Numbered from the stretch's first letter, positions 34,119 to 42,018 are shown. The stretch is 64,000 nt of DNA from 2-02-FULL-45-10 sp046590235 (GCA_046590235.1 JBKJTY010000032.1:1-64000), one strand, 5' to 3'. The notes: a model not told the origin generated them from the letters alone. A program made the numbers and translations.

Positions 34119-35288
34119 ATGTCATTTTTTAAACTCCTCAAAAAAGATTCAAAAACCCACGCCCGCCTTGGCCAGATCACTACTGACCACGGTGTCATTG
34201 AGACGCCAATATTTATGCCGGTGGGTACACAAGCAACCGTGAAGACGCTCGATAGCGCTGACATGCACCAGATGAACGCCCAGATTATTTTAGGTAACAA
34301 TTATCATTTACATTTACGTCCGGGTGAAGACTTGATTGCCGCAGCTGGTGGCTTACATAAATTCATGAACTGGAACAAACCGATTTTGACTGACAGCGGT
34401 GGCTTCCAGGTGTTTAGTTTGGGTTTACAAAAAGAGCAGCGGATAAATGGTAAGAATACCAACACAACTAAACTTGTTAAAATTACCGAAGAAGGCGTCG
34501 CCTTCCAAAGTCATATTGATGGCTCACGACATATTTTCACTCCGGAATCCGCCATTTTGTGCGAACATAAAATTGGCGCTGATATCATCATGGCATTTGA
34601 TGAGTGCACACCAGACTCCGCAACTCCAGAATACACTCGCGAAGCCATGGAACGCACACACCGTTGGGCTGTCCGCAGCTTGGACGCGCATAAAGAAAAT
34701 ACCAAGTACCATGGTTATAACCAATTTATTTTCGGCATTATTCAAGGCGCTAATTACAAAGAATTACGTGAAGAATCCGCCCGCTACATTAGTAGTTTAG
34801 ATTTTGATGGCATTGCGATTGGTGGTGAATCCATTGGCTATAATATGGAAGCGACCGCCAACATCCTTGATTGGGTACATCCAATTATTCCAGAAGATAA
34901 ACCACGATACTCCATGGGTGTTGGTCTAAATCCAACTGATCTTATTATTGCTGTTGAGCATGGTGTCGATATGTTTGATTGTGTTGCCCCAACTCGCCTC
35001 GCTCGCCACGGCATGCTTTTCACTTTTGATAGAACAAATAAACATCGTCTCAACATTAAGAATGCAAAATGCGCCACCGATTTTAGTCCGATTGATAGCG
35101 CTTGTGATTGTCACACCTGTAAAAATTATTCCCGCAGCTACCTTCACCACTTATTTGATGCTGACGAGATGACCGGTATGCGCCTGGCTTCAATTCACAA
35201 TCTCCGCTTTATGCTTAAACTGATGGAAAATGTACGAGCTGCAATAAAGGAAGATCGCTTCACTGAATTTAAGGAACAATGGATGTAA
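34119..35288 (+). CDS. tgt: tRNA-guanine transglycosylase
   Basis: Exchanges guanine 34 for a queuine precursor in GUN-anticodon tRNAs. 389 aa TIM barrel with DSGGFQVFSLG (about 91-101, substrate-binding Asp), the nucleophile region GVDMFDCVAPTRLARHG, and the zinc site CDCHTC...H (about 327-352). The start MSFFKLLKKDSKTHARLGQI is well placed. No other queuosine genes are in the window. Confidence 0.95.
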   Translation: MSFFKLLKKDSKTHARLGQITTDHGVIETPIFMPVGTQATVKTLDSADMHQMNAQIILGNNYHLHLRPGEDLIAAAGGLHKFMNWNKPILTDSGGFQVFSLGLQKEQRINGKNTNTTKLVKITEEGVAFQSHIDGSRHIFTPESAILCEHKIGADIIMAFDECTPDSATPEYTREAMERTHRWAVRSLDAHKENTKYHGYNQFIFGIIQGANYKELREESARYISSLDFDGIAIGGESIGYNMEATANILDWVHPIIPEDKPRYSMGVGLNPTDLIIAVEHGVDMFDCVAPTRLARHGMLFTFDRTNKHRLNIKNAKCATDFSPIDSACDCHTCKNYSRSYLHHLFDADEMTGMRLASIHNLRFMLKLMENVRAAIKEDRFTEFKEQWM

Positions 35289-35318
35289 ATTGCGCTTTCC
35301 AGGTGGTGCATAAGTAGA

Positions 35319-35347
35319 TTGACCATTTGCCTGTTCTGGAGTAAACT
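35319..35347 (+). promoter_or_regulatory. Promoter of the 35394-35678 cassette
   Basis: TTGACC (35319-35324), 17-base spacer, TAAACT (35342-35347). A small hairpin TCACCC/GGGTGA (35367-35381) sits between it and the Shine-Dalgarno. Confidence 0.6.
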
Positions 35348-35393
35348 TCGGCCTAATTCCATTTTGTCACCCCTAGGGTGAAGAGGAGAACGC

Positions 35394-35678
35394 ATGCAGC
35401 CGTTCGCACTGATCATTACGAAACCCGAACTGATGCTGGTCACTAACCACCTTCCCACAACCCCCAACATGATCAAACCGATCGAAAAACTGGAGGTCGA
35501 CGCCGACTGGGATGAGGCGGCCAAGTCTTACCTCGTTACCCCCGAAGTTTTTCTCGAGGCGCTCACGAAGATCAGCAAGACCGTTTCTGATTACTGGAAC
35601 GGCATCCTGGCAAATTCGGGTATTGTGATTCTCACCGTCCCCGAAAATGCCGCCTACCTTCCGATCGCTTATGCTTAG
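35394..35678 (+). CDS. Orphan cassette protein, 94 aa
   Basis: Small soluble protein of unknown function, mixed alpha/beta in appearance, without membrane segments. GAGGAG lies 6 bases upstream of the ATG. It has its own promoter and a large terminator. It is the first of a tandem pair of cassettes between tgt and rlmH. Confidence 0.65.
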   Translation: MQPFALIITKPELMLVTNHLPTTPNMIKPIEKLEVDADWDEAAKSYLVTPEVFLEALTKISKTVSDYWNGILANSGIVILTVPENAAYLPIAYA

Positions 35679-35690
35679 ACAAAATGAAAT

Positions 35691-35735
35691 GGGGAGCAGG
35701 TGTGAGGGTCATATTCGACCCCACACCGCTCCCAC
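35691..35735 (+). terminator. Terminator of the 35394-35678 cassette
   Basis: Large hairpin GGGAGC-GGTGTG-GGGTC paired with GACCC-CACACC-GCTCCC, just after the stop codon. Confidence 0.75.
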
Positions 35736-35778
35736 TTCATAATTTAGCTAATCCTAGCTAATTTTTTTATTATCAGGC

Positions 35779-35807
35779 TTGACAAAAGCCTGTTTTTGTT
35801 ATATGCT
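35779..35807 (+). promoter_or_regulatory. Promoter of the 35856-36203 cassette
   Basis: TTGACA (35779-35784), 17-base spacer, TATGCT (35802-35807). Confidence 0.7.
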
Positions 35808-35855
35808 CTTGGCGTCACAACTTACCCTTCTTCACTAAGAAGAGATTGGACATCC

Positions 35856-36203
35856 ATGTCAGCTTTGAAAGAGTTAAGGAGTCTTCTAGTCGTAAGCCGT
35901 CCGGCAGCATACCTTTACAACCGAGCTCTTCTCCGGAAAACCCCCATGACACCCGAATTTCGTGAGGCTATGATTGGGTTAGTCTGCATGCCAATCGGAA
36001 AGGAACGGCTGGCATCAAAGCAACCCAAGAATTTCGACTCAACCACCCCAGAGGAATGCTCGGGATGGTATCACGTTGCCTATAGCGATGTGATGGATTA
36101 CTTTGAAAGGACAAACACGGGGTTGTACGCTGCGTGGGTTGCAACTCCAGTCAGCCAGAACGACGTTTTTCTCGTGAGTCCTGATCAGTGTAAAGTCGGC
36201 TAA
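35856..36203 (+). CDS. Orphan cassette protein, 115 aa
   Basis: Soluble protein of unknown function with a basic N-terminal half and an aromatic-rich centre (CSGWYHVAYSDVMDYFE). The frame is open from 35796, but the promoter at 35779-35807 excludes that start; the ATG at 35856 is used. Its Shine-Dalgarno is weaker than in the other cassettes (AAGAAGAGA is distant; GGA lies at 7 bases). Confidence 0.6.
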   Translation: MSALKELRSLLVVSRPAAYLYNRALLRKTPMTPEFREAMIGLVCMPIGKERLASKQPKNFDSTTPEECSGWYHVAYSDVMDYFERTNTGLYAAWVATPVSQNDVFLVSPDQCKVG

Positions 36204-36217
36204 GCGGTGACAAAGGG

Positions 36218-36244
36218 GGCAGCGGTCAAATACTGACCGCTGCC
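36218..36244 (+). terminator. Terminator of the 35856-36203 cassette
   Basis: Perfect arms GGCAGCGGTCA/TGACCGCTGCC without a strong T-tract. Confidence 0.7.
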
Positions 36245-36264
36245 TCACCCACCCCATTATATAT

Positions 36265-36741
36265 ATGCAAACAATTCATATTATCGTCGTCGGAAAATTA
36301 AAAGAATCATATTGGAAAGAAGCTGAAGCTGAATACCTCAAACGCTTACAGCCTTTTTGTAATGTTATCCTTCACGAACTCCGCGAAGAATCATTTAACG
36401 AAAAAGATCCTGTTGACCTCGTCAAAGAAAAAGAAGCTGAAAAAATTTTTGAAAAATTAGACGCCCTCAAACCAGCACTTGTGATCGCACTTGAAGAAAA
36501 GGGTAAATTATTCTCTTCTCCTGATTTTGCAAAAACATTTAAGAGTTGGCACGACGAAAACCACTCAATCGCGTTAATAATCGGCGGTCCACTCGGCATC
36601 CACCAAACTATTCGTGATCGAGCGCAAAAAACCCTCTCACTTTCTCCTCTTACTTTTACCCACCAAATGACCCGTGTTATCTTGCTGGAACAATTGTATC
36701 GTGCTATGATGATCAGCGGCAATCGACGTTACCACTATTGA
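36265..36741 (+). CDS. rlmH: 23S rRNA m3-pseudouridine-1915 methyltransferase
   Basis: SPOUT methyltransferase acting on helix 69 of assembled ribosomes, 158 aa. It has the family features VVGKLKESYWKEAEAEYLKRL, ALEEKG, IIGGPLGI, SLSPLTFTHQMTRVILLEQLYRA and a C-terminal YHY (YHK in E. coli). It lies between two cassettes. The ATG follows an ATATAT stretch without a Shine-Dalgarno. Confidence 0.95.
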   Translation: MQTIHIIVVGKLKESYWKEAEAEYLKRLQPFCNVILHELREESFNEKDPVDLVKEKEAEKIFEKLDALKPALVIALEEKGKLFSSPDFAKTFKSWHDENHSIALIIGGPLGIHQTIRDRAQKTLSLSPLTFTHQMTRVILLEQLYRAMMISGNRRYHY

Positions 36742-36766
36742 CAAAAAGTAATAAAAGGTGTATACA
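36738..36766 (+). promoter_or_regulatory. Promoter of the 36845-37321 cassette
   Basis: TTGACA (36738-36743) overlaps the rlmH stop codon; 17-base spacer; TATACA (36761-36766). A leader hairpin (GAACG with CGTTC, about 36767-36811) follows. Confidence 0.7.
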
Positions 36767-36844
36767 TGAACGTTTTGGCTTGAAGCTTTAGGGCTTTAGA
36801 CCGGAACCGTTCACAACCACTTACCTGACCCTTGGAGGGCCGTC

Positions 36845-37321
36845 ATGCCGAAAAATTTTCGTTTGGTTACGACCGGCACTTTCATCTCTGGAGGAGTACT
36901 TCCGCGAGAAAAGATCAAGCTCGAAAAACTTCGCAAGTTCATTCTCCATGTGACGACATGGCTCTATGGCGGAGGCGCTCGTCACTACGAAATCGTCAAA
37001 GTGCTTTGCGGAGGAGTAGTGCGGGGCAGCACATGTATTCTGCTCGGCAACATCAGGGCACCTTCGAACGTCATGGACCAGATGAGTTGTGATACTCTCT
37101 TGAAGATGCTCGATATGCTGCCCCACGACAAGGCCGTTGTGGTCGCAGACAGCGAGGTGTTCGAAGCGCTCGGCTACAAGCTTCAGCAGCTTTCGATCTA
37201 CGAGATGACTCAACTCGCCGACGGCAAGTACGATTTCACACCACTCGCCCTGAACGGTGAAGAGGTCAAGAAACCCAAACCCACTAGCAAAAGGAGGCAG
37301 AAGAAGCAGCGAGTGGCGTAA
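36845..37321 (+). CDS. Orphan cassette protein, 158 aa
   Basis: Soluble protein of unknown function. It has a Gly-rich stretch (LYGGGARHYEIV, CGGVVRGSTCILLG) and a strongly basic tail (TSKRRQKKQRVA) that could bind nucleic acid. GGAGGG lies 6 to 8 bases before the ATG. G+C is visibly higher than in the flanking rlmH and trpS. A 170-codon open frame on the opposite strand is a shadow. Confidence 0.65.
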   Translation: MPKNFRLVTTGTFISGGVLPREKIKLEKLRKFILHVTTWLYGGGARHYEIVKVLCGGVVRGSTCILLGNIRAPSNVMDQMSCDTLLKMLDMLPHDKAVVVADSEVFEALGYKLQQLSIYEMTQLADGKYDFTPLALNGEEVKKPKPTSKRRQKKQRVA

Positions 37322-37335
37322 TACCGGGTACAATC

Positions 37336-37372
37336 GCCCCGGCTGTGCATTATGCGCAGCCGGGGCTTCTAC
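37336..37372 (+). terminator. Terminator of the 36845-37321 cassette
   Basis: Perfect arms GCCCCGGCTG/CAGCCGGGGC followed by TTCTACTTTATAT. Confidence 0.75.
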
Positions 37373-37384
37373 TTTATATAAGCA

Positions 37385-37413
37385 TTTACAAAGGGAACGT
37401 GTTCCAGTACACT
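37385..37413 (+). promoter_or_regulatory. Promoter of trpS
   Basis: TTTACA (37385-37390), 17-base spacer, TACACT (37408-37413). The spacer contains the inverted repeat GGAAC-GT-GTTCC. Confidence 0.6.
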
Positions 37414-37435
37414 ATCCACGAATCTATTTTTTCTT

Positions 37436-38419
37436 ATGCAACCAGCTGTTATCGTTTCAGGTATCCAACCAACCGGCAATCTCCATATTGGCAACTATTT
37501 AGGTGCTGTCCAAAATTGGGTTAGCCTTCAAAAAAGCAGTAAATATAAATTATTTATTTTTATTGCCGACCTCCACTCTTTGACTGGCGACATGACTGCT
37601 GAACAACGCCGCAAACAAGTCATGACTACCGCTGCCGAACTTATTGCTGCAGGTATCAACCCAGAACAAGCAACTTTTTTTGTACAATCACACGTTCCAG
37701 AACACACTGAATTGGCTTGGGTTTTTAATACTCTGACTCCAGTTACAGAACTCTACCGCATGACTCAATTCAAAGATAAGTCTGAACGCCAGGAAAAAAA
37801 TATTAATACTGGCCTTCTTACCTATCCAGTTTTGCAATCTGCTGATATTCTTTTATACCGCGCTACGCAAGTACCAATTGGACAAGATCAGGTACAGCAT
37901 CTTGAACTCACACGCGATGCCGCTCGCTGGTTTAATAACAAGTACGGCGAATACTTTAAAGAAGTAAAACCACTACTCACCGAAGTACCAAAAGTGATGA
38001 GCTTACTTGAGCCGACCAAAAAAATGAGCAAGAGTCTTGGACAAGGTCATGTTATCGAACTTGCCGATGAACCAAGTGTCATTTTGAGTAAGATTAAAAA
38101 AGCCGTAACCGCTTCTGAAGGCGGCGAAGGTGCGCCTGGTGTTCAAAATCTCATCATGCTTCTTAAACAATTCGCCGGCAAAGAACAGCAAGCAAAATAT
38201 ATCGCTGCTGAAAAAGATGGTAGCATCCGCTATGGTGAATTGAAAGAAACATTAGCAACTGCAATTAGTGCACACTTTGCTGATTTCCGTGCCAAACGCG
38301 CAGAACTTTTGGCTGACACTACTAAGCTTGAAAGTATTTTGGCCGAAGGTGCAGCGACAGCAAAAGAAACAGCTTCACAAACATTAGCTGAAGTCTATAA
38401 ACTTGTTGGTTTGCGCTAA
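37436..38419 (+). CDS. trpS: Tryptophanyl-tRNA synthetase
   Basis: Class I synthetase charging tRNA-Trp, 327 aa. The HIGH-type motif GNLHIGNYLG is at about 14-23 and KKMSKSLG at about 196-203. The tRNA- and Trp-binding signature PVLQSADILLYRATQVPIGQDQVQHLE is present. It is normal in length for bacteria. It has its own promoter and no Shine-Dalgarno. Confidence 0.97.
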   Translation: MQPAVIVSGIQPTGNLHIGNYLGAVQNWVSLQKSSKYKLFIFIADLHSLTGDMTAEQRRKQVMTTAAELIAAGINPEQATFFVQSHVPEHTELAWVFNTLTPVTELYRMTQFKDKSERQEKNINTGLLTYPVLQSADILLYRATQVPIGQDQVQHLELTRDAARWFNNKYGEYFKEVKPLLTEVPKVMSLLEPTKKMSKSLGQGHVIELADEPSVILSKIKKAVTASEGGEGAPGVQNLIMLLKQFAGKEQQAKYIAAEKDGSIRYGELKETLATAISAHFADFRAKRAELLADTTKLESILAEGAATAKETASQTLAEVYKLVGLR

Positions 38420-38502
38420 TACTTTGGTTACTTGCCGTAAAGTCATCCGTTATATACAATATACTCATTCTCCTGCTACGGGAGTTATAACTTATATCAT
38501 GT

Positions 38503-38877
38503 ATGGAACAAGACGCTTCAAAATCTACCATCGCGACAGTTATTAAATACTTATATTATTACATCGTATCAATCGTGGCGTTGTTCATGATCGTCTTCTC
38601 AGTTGTTGATATGGTGAATCTCGGTCTTAGGACTTTCATCTTCCCTAAAGCTGATCATAATTTTTACGGTTATTACGGCACTTGCCCTGTCGCTGTTGAC
38701 GCTAGCTCAACCAAACCAGATCCAAACTGCCTCTCCAGAGAACAACAAGAAAAGATTGATCGCGATAACTCTGTTTCACAAAAGCAAAAAGATTTAGTTC
38801 GTGATATTTCATTTATTCTCGTTGCTGTACCGTTGTTCGCCTACCATTGGCGTATCATCCGTAGACGCGACATGTAA
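38503..38877 (+). CDS. Small membrane protein, 124 aa
   Basis: Two membrane segments (about 16-38 and 99-113) flank an extracytoplasmic loop with two Cys (CPVA, CLSR) that might form a disulfide, then a basic end (RIIRRRDM). It resembles DUF5671-like small membrane proteins of Patescibacteria in layout, but I am not certain. It is followed 3 bases later by the next frame. Confidence 0.65.
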   Translation: MEQDASKSTIATVIKYLYYYIVSIVALFMIVFSVVDMVNLGLRTFIFPKADHNFYGYYGTCPVAVDASSTKPDPNCLSREQQEKIDRDNSVSQKQKDLVRDISFILVAVPLFAYHWRIIRRRDM

Positions 38878-38880
38878 ATT

Positions 38881-39201
38881 ATGAAAAAAGAATCTCCACA
38901 GTTATCTTTTGGCGCAGAAGCAAAGCCGCTCAATAAAAAAGAAGTTCGAGATAAATTAAAAAACGAGTATCGTCGTGAAAAAATACTTTTGGACAAGATC
39001 TTCCTGTCCGAGGTGAAAAACGACTCCCTGAAACAAAAGGTATACCTGCTCAGCTCCGCGAAGGACAAGGACTTGTTATCGACACCCCAAATGACGGGCT
39101 CGACGACGAGCCGTCCCTGCCAGCAGGCGCCGAATGGAAACATAAACGACAATAAAAAATATCAAAACCCGACTCCTGTAGGCGGGTTTTTTTGTTGGTA
39201 A
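38881..39201 (+). CDS. Doubtful orphan, reads through a terminator
   Basis: 106 codons. The first 60 residues look like a real charged helical protein (PLNKKEVRDKLKNEYRREK). The rest has unusual composition, and the last 12 codons lie in the terminator hairpin at 39164-39190, giving the end NPTPVGGFFCW. The original stop has probably been lost by a frameshift or deletion, or the gene is a remnant. Confidence 0.4.
   Translation: MKKESPQLSFGAEAKPLNKKEVRDKLKNEYRREKILLDKIFLSEVKNDSLKQKVYLLSSAKDKDLLSTPQMTGSTTSRPCQQAPNGNINDNKKYQNPTPVGGFFCW
39164..39192 (+). terminator. Terminator before the sigma-factor gene
   Basis: Arms AAAACCCG/CGGGTTTT with a run of seven Ts. Confidence 0.75.
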
Positions 39202-39344
39202 TACACAACCTACTTAAACGTCGCATATAGCATCGCTTTTACCATTTTGGCTGACCCTAGACAAAACATTTTGGCTATGCCCACAATATAGTATGGGTCG
39301 AGTTATTAGCCTGTAAGAACATCATCTACTAACCGTCTACTACT

Positions 39345-39863
39345 ATGCAACAACCTGCTGACGCCATTCGCCAAGCCTTTTTGGAGGCTTACGACAAGCA
39401 TAGCGATGCTATTTTTAAACACTGCTATTTTCGGTTATTTAACCGTGAACGAGCTAAAGAGATTATGCAGGATACCTTTATGCGTGCCTGGGAGCAGATG
39501 AAGAAAGGCACGGAAATCCTGAATGTTAAGGCTTTTTTGTACCGAATTGCTACCAATCTGATTATTGACGATACGCGCAAGAAGAAAATGGGCTCACTAG
39601 ATCAGTTGCAAGAACAGGGATTTAACCCATCAGTTGCCGACGACCGCGAAAATATTATGAACCGCATGGAAGGCCAGCGGCTAAAGGAAATTATTCAACA
39701 CATTGATGAGAAATACAGCTCTGTTATTCTACTCCGCTATGTCAACGATCTCAGTATTAAAGAGATTGCGGAACAGCTCGGGGTGACGGAAAACGTAGTT
39801 TCTGTGCGTATTCATCGTGGACTTAAAGAAGTTAAAAAATTAGTATCATATGCGAACGACTAG
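39345..39863 (+). CDS. ECF-type RNA polymerase sigma factor
   Basis: 172 aa with region 2 (FLEAYDKHSDAIFKHCYFRLF, QDTFMRAWEQM, FLYRIATNLIIDDTRKKK; about 12-85) and region 4 (VILLRYVNDLSIKEIAEQLGVTENVVSVRIHRGLKEVKKL; about 127-166). Regions 1 and 3 are absent, as in ECF sigmas. It is followed by an overlapping small gene rather than a recognisable membrane anti-sigma factor. The target promoters are unknown. Confidence 0.92.
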   Translation: MQQPADAIRQAFLEAYDKHSDAIFKHCYFRLFNRERAKEIMQDTFMRAWEQMKKGTEILNVKAFLYRIATNLIIDDTRKKKMGSLDQLQEQGFNPSVADDRENIMNRMEGQRLKEIIQHIDEKYSSVILLRYVNDLSIKEIAEQLGVTENVVSVRIHRGLKEVKKLVSYAND

Positions 39864-40035
39864 ACCAGACTTCCTGAATGACCTTCAGCGAGTCAAAGAG
39901 CAAGCCACCTTGTCTGTCCTTGAGAAAGAACAGATCAAACAGGCGCTTATCTCTACAATGCAGGCACCGCCGGAAGAATCAATTCCGTTCACCATCGCAA
40001 CGGACAAACCTTCTCCAGCTGGAACTGCTTCATAA
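39850..40035 (+). CDS. Small protein overlapping the sigma gene, 61 aa
   Basis: It overlaps the 3' end of the sigma gene by 14 bases, so translation is probably coupled. It is soluble, starting with a helix (TRPDFLNDLQRVKEQATLSVLEKEQIKQAL) and ending in a Pro/Thr-rich tail. It has no membrane segment and no zinc-binding anti-sigma motif. It might be a reduced anti-sigma factor or a decayed N-terminus of one; this is inferred from position only. Confidence 0.55.
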   Translation: MRTTRPDFLNDLQRVKEQATLSVLEKEQIKQALISTMQAPPEESIPFTIATDKPSPAGTAS

Positions 40036-40040
40036 CATGA

Positions 40041-40065
40041 AACCCGCCATTGTGCGGGTTTTTTG
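40041..40065 (+). terminator. Terminator of the sigma-factor operon
   Basis: Arms AACCCGC/GCGGGTT followed by TTTTTGTTT. Confidence 0.85.
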
Positions 40066-40084
40066 TTTATCCTTAGCCTATCTA

Positions 40085-40113
40085 TTGACATTTATGCTGT
40101 TTTTAGCTACACT
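40085..40113 (+). promoter_or_regulatory. Promoter of rplA
   Basis: TTGACA (40085-40090), 17-base spacer, TACACT (40108-40113), with a leader of about 65 bases. Confidence 0.75.
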
Positions 40114-40182
40114 GAGGCTACTTAAATAACGGTGGGACCTTGAAACATTCAGGGGTTATTACCACTAACATACCATACCAGT

Positions 40183-40866
40183 ATGTCCAAACGAATGGTT
40201 GCCCTCAAGGCAAAAGTAGACAAAAATAAAGTCTACGCAATTGACGAAGCTGTTAAGCTCGCCAAGGAAACTAGTGGCGTTAAATTTGACGCTTCTATCG
40301 AAATCCACGCTAACTTGGGTATTGATCCTAAGAAAGGTGAACAGCAAATCCGCGCTACTGTTTCAATGCCTAACGGCACTGGCAAGAGCAAAGTTATCGC
40401 TGCTTTCGTTGCTCCTGAAAAAGAAAAAGAAGCAAAAGATGCAGGTGCTGACTTCGTTTATGGCGAAGAAGAAATCAAGAAAATCAAAGACACTGGCAAA
40501 TTCAACTTTGAAATTGCAGTGACTACTCCAGACATGATGCCTAAAATGGCCGGCGTTGCGAAAGTGCTCGGTCCAAAAGGTCTCATGCCTAACCCAAAGA
40601 CTGAAACTGTTTCTCCAAACCTCACTAAGATGATTACTGAGTTGAAGAAAGGTAAAATCACTTTCAAAAACGATGATACATCTAACGTGCACGTTTCTGT
40701 TGGTAAAGTAAGTTTCACAGAAGCACAGCTCAAAGAAAATGTAGTAACATTTGTTGAAGCGTTGAAGAAAGCAAAACCAGGCACTTCAAAGGGTACTTTC
40801 ATCAAATCATTGACCCTCAAAACAGCTATGGGTCCTGCAATCCGCCTCTCTTCCGAAACTGTCTAA
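40183..40866 (+). CDS. rplA: Ribosomal protein uL1
   Basis: L1-stalk protein, 227 aa. It has SKRMVALKAKVDKNKVYAIDEAVKLAK at the start, KFDASIEIHANLGIDPKKGEQQIR, and the signature KVLGPKGLMPNPK (about 124-136). It is transcribed alone here; rplK (L11), its usual partner, is not adjacent. L1 often represses its own mRNA; the short leader was not resolved into an L1 site. Confidence 0.97.
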   Translation: MSKRMVALKAKVDKNKVYAIDEAVKLAKETSGVKFDASIEIHANLGIDPKKGEQQIRATVSMPNGTGKSKVIAAFVAPEKEKEAKDAGADFVYGEEEIKKIKDTGKFNFEIAVTTPDMMPKMAGVAKVLGPKGLMPNPKTETVSPNLTKMITELKKGKITFKNDDTSNVHVSVGKVSFTEAQLKENVVTFVEALKKAKPGTSKGTFIKSLTLKTAMGPAIRLSSETV

Positions 40867-40880
40867 TCTCAGAAGATTTA

Positions 40881-40909
40881 AAAAAACTCCGAGTAATCGG
40901 AGTTTTTTA
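40881..40909. terminator. Terminator of rplA, probably bidirectional
   Basis: Arms ACTCCGA/TCGGAGT, with A-tract and T-tract on the two sides. It probably also ends the convergent 41014-41382 gene. Confidence 0.85.
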
Positions 40910-40923
40910 TTTGTTATTTTTCT

Positions 40924-40976
40924 GACCGCTCTCGCTTAATCTACAGAAAAATAGACTAAGCGAGAGTCGAGCGGCC
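40924..40976 (-). other. Long hairpin after the membrane cassette
   Basis: A 20-plus bp inverted repeat (GACCGCTCTCGCTTA...TAAGCGAGAG...GCGGCC) between rplA and the convergent cassette. It is not followed by a T-run on either strand, so termination probably depends on the adjoining rplA terminator. Confidence 0.55.
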
Positions 40977-41013
40977 AGAAATGCACCGCGCAACGCTCGT
41001 TACCAAGTAAAGT

Positions 41014-41382
41014 TTATACCATGCGCACACCACCACCCTCATTTTCCCTGAGCTGACGGAGGCGTGCTTCCTCCGCCTTTCGCTCCTCCTTTCTACGGCG
41101 TTCACGATACTGCCTATATTTCATCCGAATGAGTTCCGCCGGAACAATAATCGGCCACAGGGCAGCATACATAACGCAAAAGCAGATGAAAAGCCCTAAC
41201 ACCACAAAAACATCCAACGGATCAGCAAAAAATTCCTCGCAGAAATCATAGATCTTATCACCTGCCGGCTTAACGATGTCCGGAGTGAACCACATCTCCT
41301 TGCTTTGCCCAGCATAAACGATCCAGCTTACGCCTGGCGACAAGTAGCCGATGACAGCAAAGATATAAATTAACGTTAGCAT
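41014..41382 (-). CDS. Small membrane cassette protein, 122 aa
   Basis: Start chosen at the ATG at 41382, preceded by AGGAAGGA; the frame is open to 41463 but the promoter lies within that stretch. Two membrane segments (about 3-20 and 62-85) are followed by a strongly basic Arg/Lys/Glu helix (RMKYRQYRERRRKEERKAEE). It is the only membrane protein among the cassettes. Function is unknown. Confidence 0.6.
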   Translation of the reverse strand: MLTLIYIFAVIGYLSPGVSWIVYAGQSKEMWFTPDIVKPAGDKIYDFCEEFFADPLDVFVVLGLFICFCVMYAALWPIIVPAELIRMKYRQYRERRRKEERKAEEARLRQLRENEGGGVRMV

Positions 41383-41446
41383 GCGACATGTCCTTCCTGA
41401 GGTTTCCCCCAGGCGATAAAAGCCGGGATCATTCCCAGACCGCAAT

Positions 41447-41475
41447 AATTTAGCATTAACCATTGCTTTTGTCCA
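41447..41475 (-). promoter_or_regulatory. Promoter of the membrane cassette
   Basis: Minus-strand TGGACA (41470-41475), 17-base spacer, TAAATT (41447-41452). It is divergent from the dCMP deaminase promoter 5 bases away. Confidence 0.5.
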
Positions 41476-41479
41476 CCGT

Positions 41480-41507
41480 TTGACACCCCCTTCTCTTCTG
41501 CTATACT
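41480..41507 (+). promoter_or_regulatory. Promoter of the dCMP deaminase gene
   Basis: TTGACA (41480-41485), 16-base spacer, TATACT (41502-41507). Confidence 0.7.
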
Positions 41508-41530
41508 AGCCACAATTAATCTTTCCTTCT

Positions 41531-42016
41531 ATGCAGCAAGCTCGAACGAATGCGATATCTTGGGATGAATGTTTTATGCGTATGGCACACGTCATCGCTG
41601 AACGCTCTAAAGATCCAACTACACAAGTTGGTGCGGTTATCGCTGACCAAAATAACATCGTTGTCGCCTTAGGGTACAATGGTTTCCCTCGTGGCATAGC
41701 CGACGGAACACTTCCTTGGGAACGAGAAGGTAATTTCCTGGATACTAAATACGCTTATATCTGCCATGCTGAAGAAAATGCTATTTATAACTCCAATAAT
41801 AAAACATACGACTGTAAAATCTACAGCACCCTCTTCCCTTGTAATGAATGCGCAAAGACACTAATCCAGAATGGTATTACAGAGGTTATTTACGAAAATG
41901 ATAAATACCGCGATACCGATTCGTGTATCGCTTCTCGACGCTTGTTTGCTGCTGCCGGAATTAACGTCCGTCAATATGTGAGTGATTGGACAAAAGAATC
42001 TGTTACTGTTAAATAA
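41531..42016 (+). CDS. dCMP deaminase (ComEB family)
   Basis: Converts dCMP to dUMP, the substrate for thymidylate synthesis. 161 aa. The zinc and proton-shuttle motif HAEENA is at about 78-83 and PCNECAKTLI at about 102-111. The N-terminal SKDPTTQVGAVI is typical. It lies 2 bases before a nucleotide-kinase-like gene and at the start of a 6-kb stretch with dUTPase, ThyX-like and Tmk genes. Confidence 0.92.
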   Translation: MQQARTNAISWDECFMRMAHVIAERSKDPTTQVGAVIADQNNIVVALGYNGFPRGIADGTLPWEREGNFLDTKYAYICHAEENAIYNSNNKTYDCKIYSTLFPCNECAKTLIQNGITEVIYENDKYRDTDSCIASRRLFAAAGINVRQYVSDWTKESVTVK

Positions 42017-42018
42017 CT

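Noticed and set aside
36821..37333. 170-codon open frame on the minus strand opposite the 36845-37321 cassette
   Set aside because: The plus strand has the promoter, Shine-Dalgarno and terminator; the minus frame has none and is a product of the G+C-rich codons opposite.
37391..37407. LexA-type operator at trpS
   Set aside because: The half-sites are 2 bases apart rather than the usual 4, and trpS is not an SOS gene.
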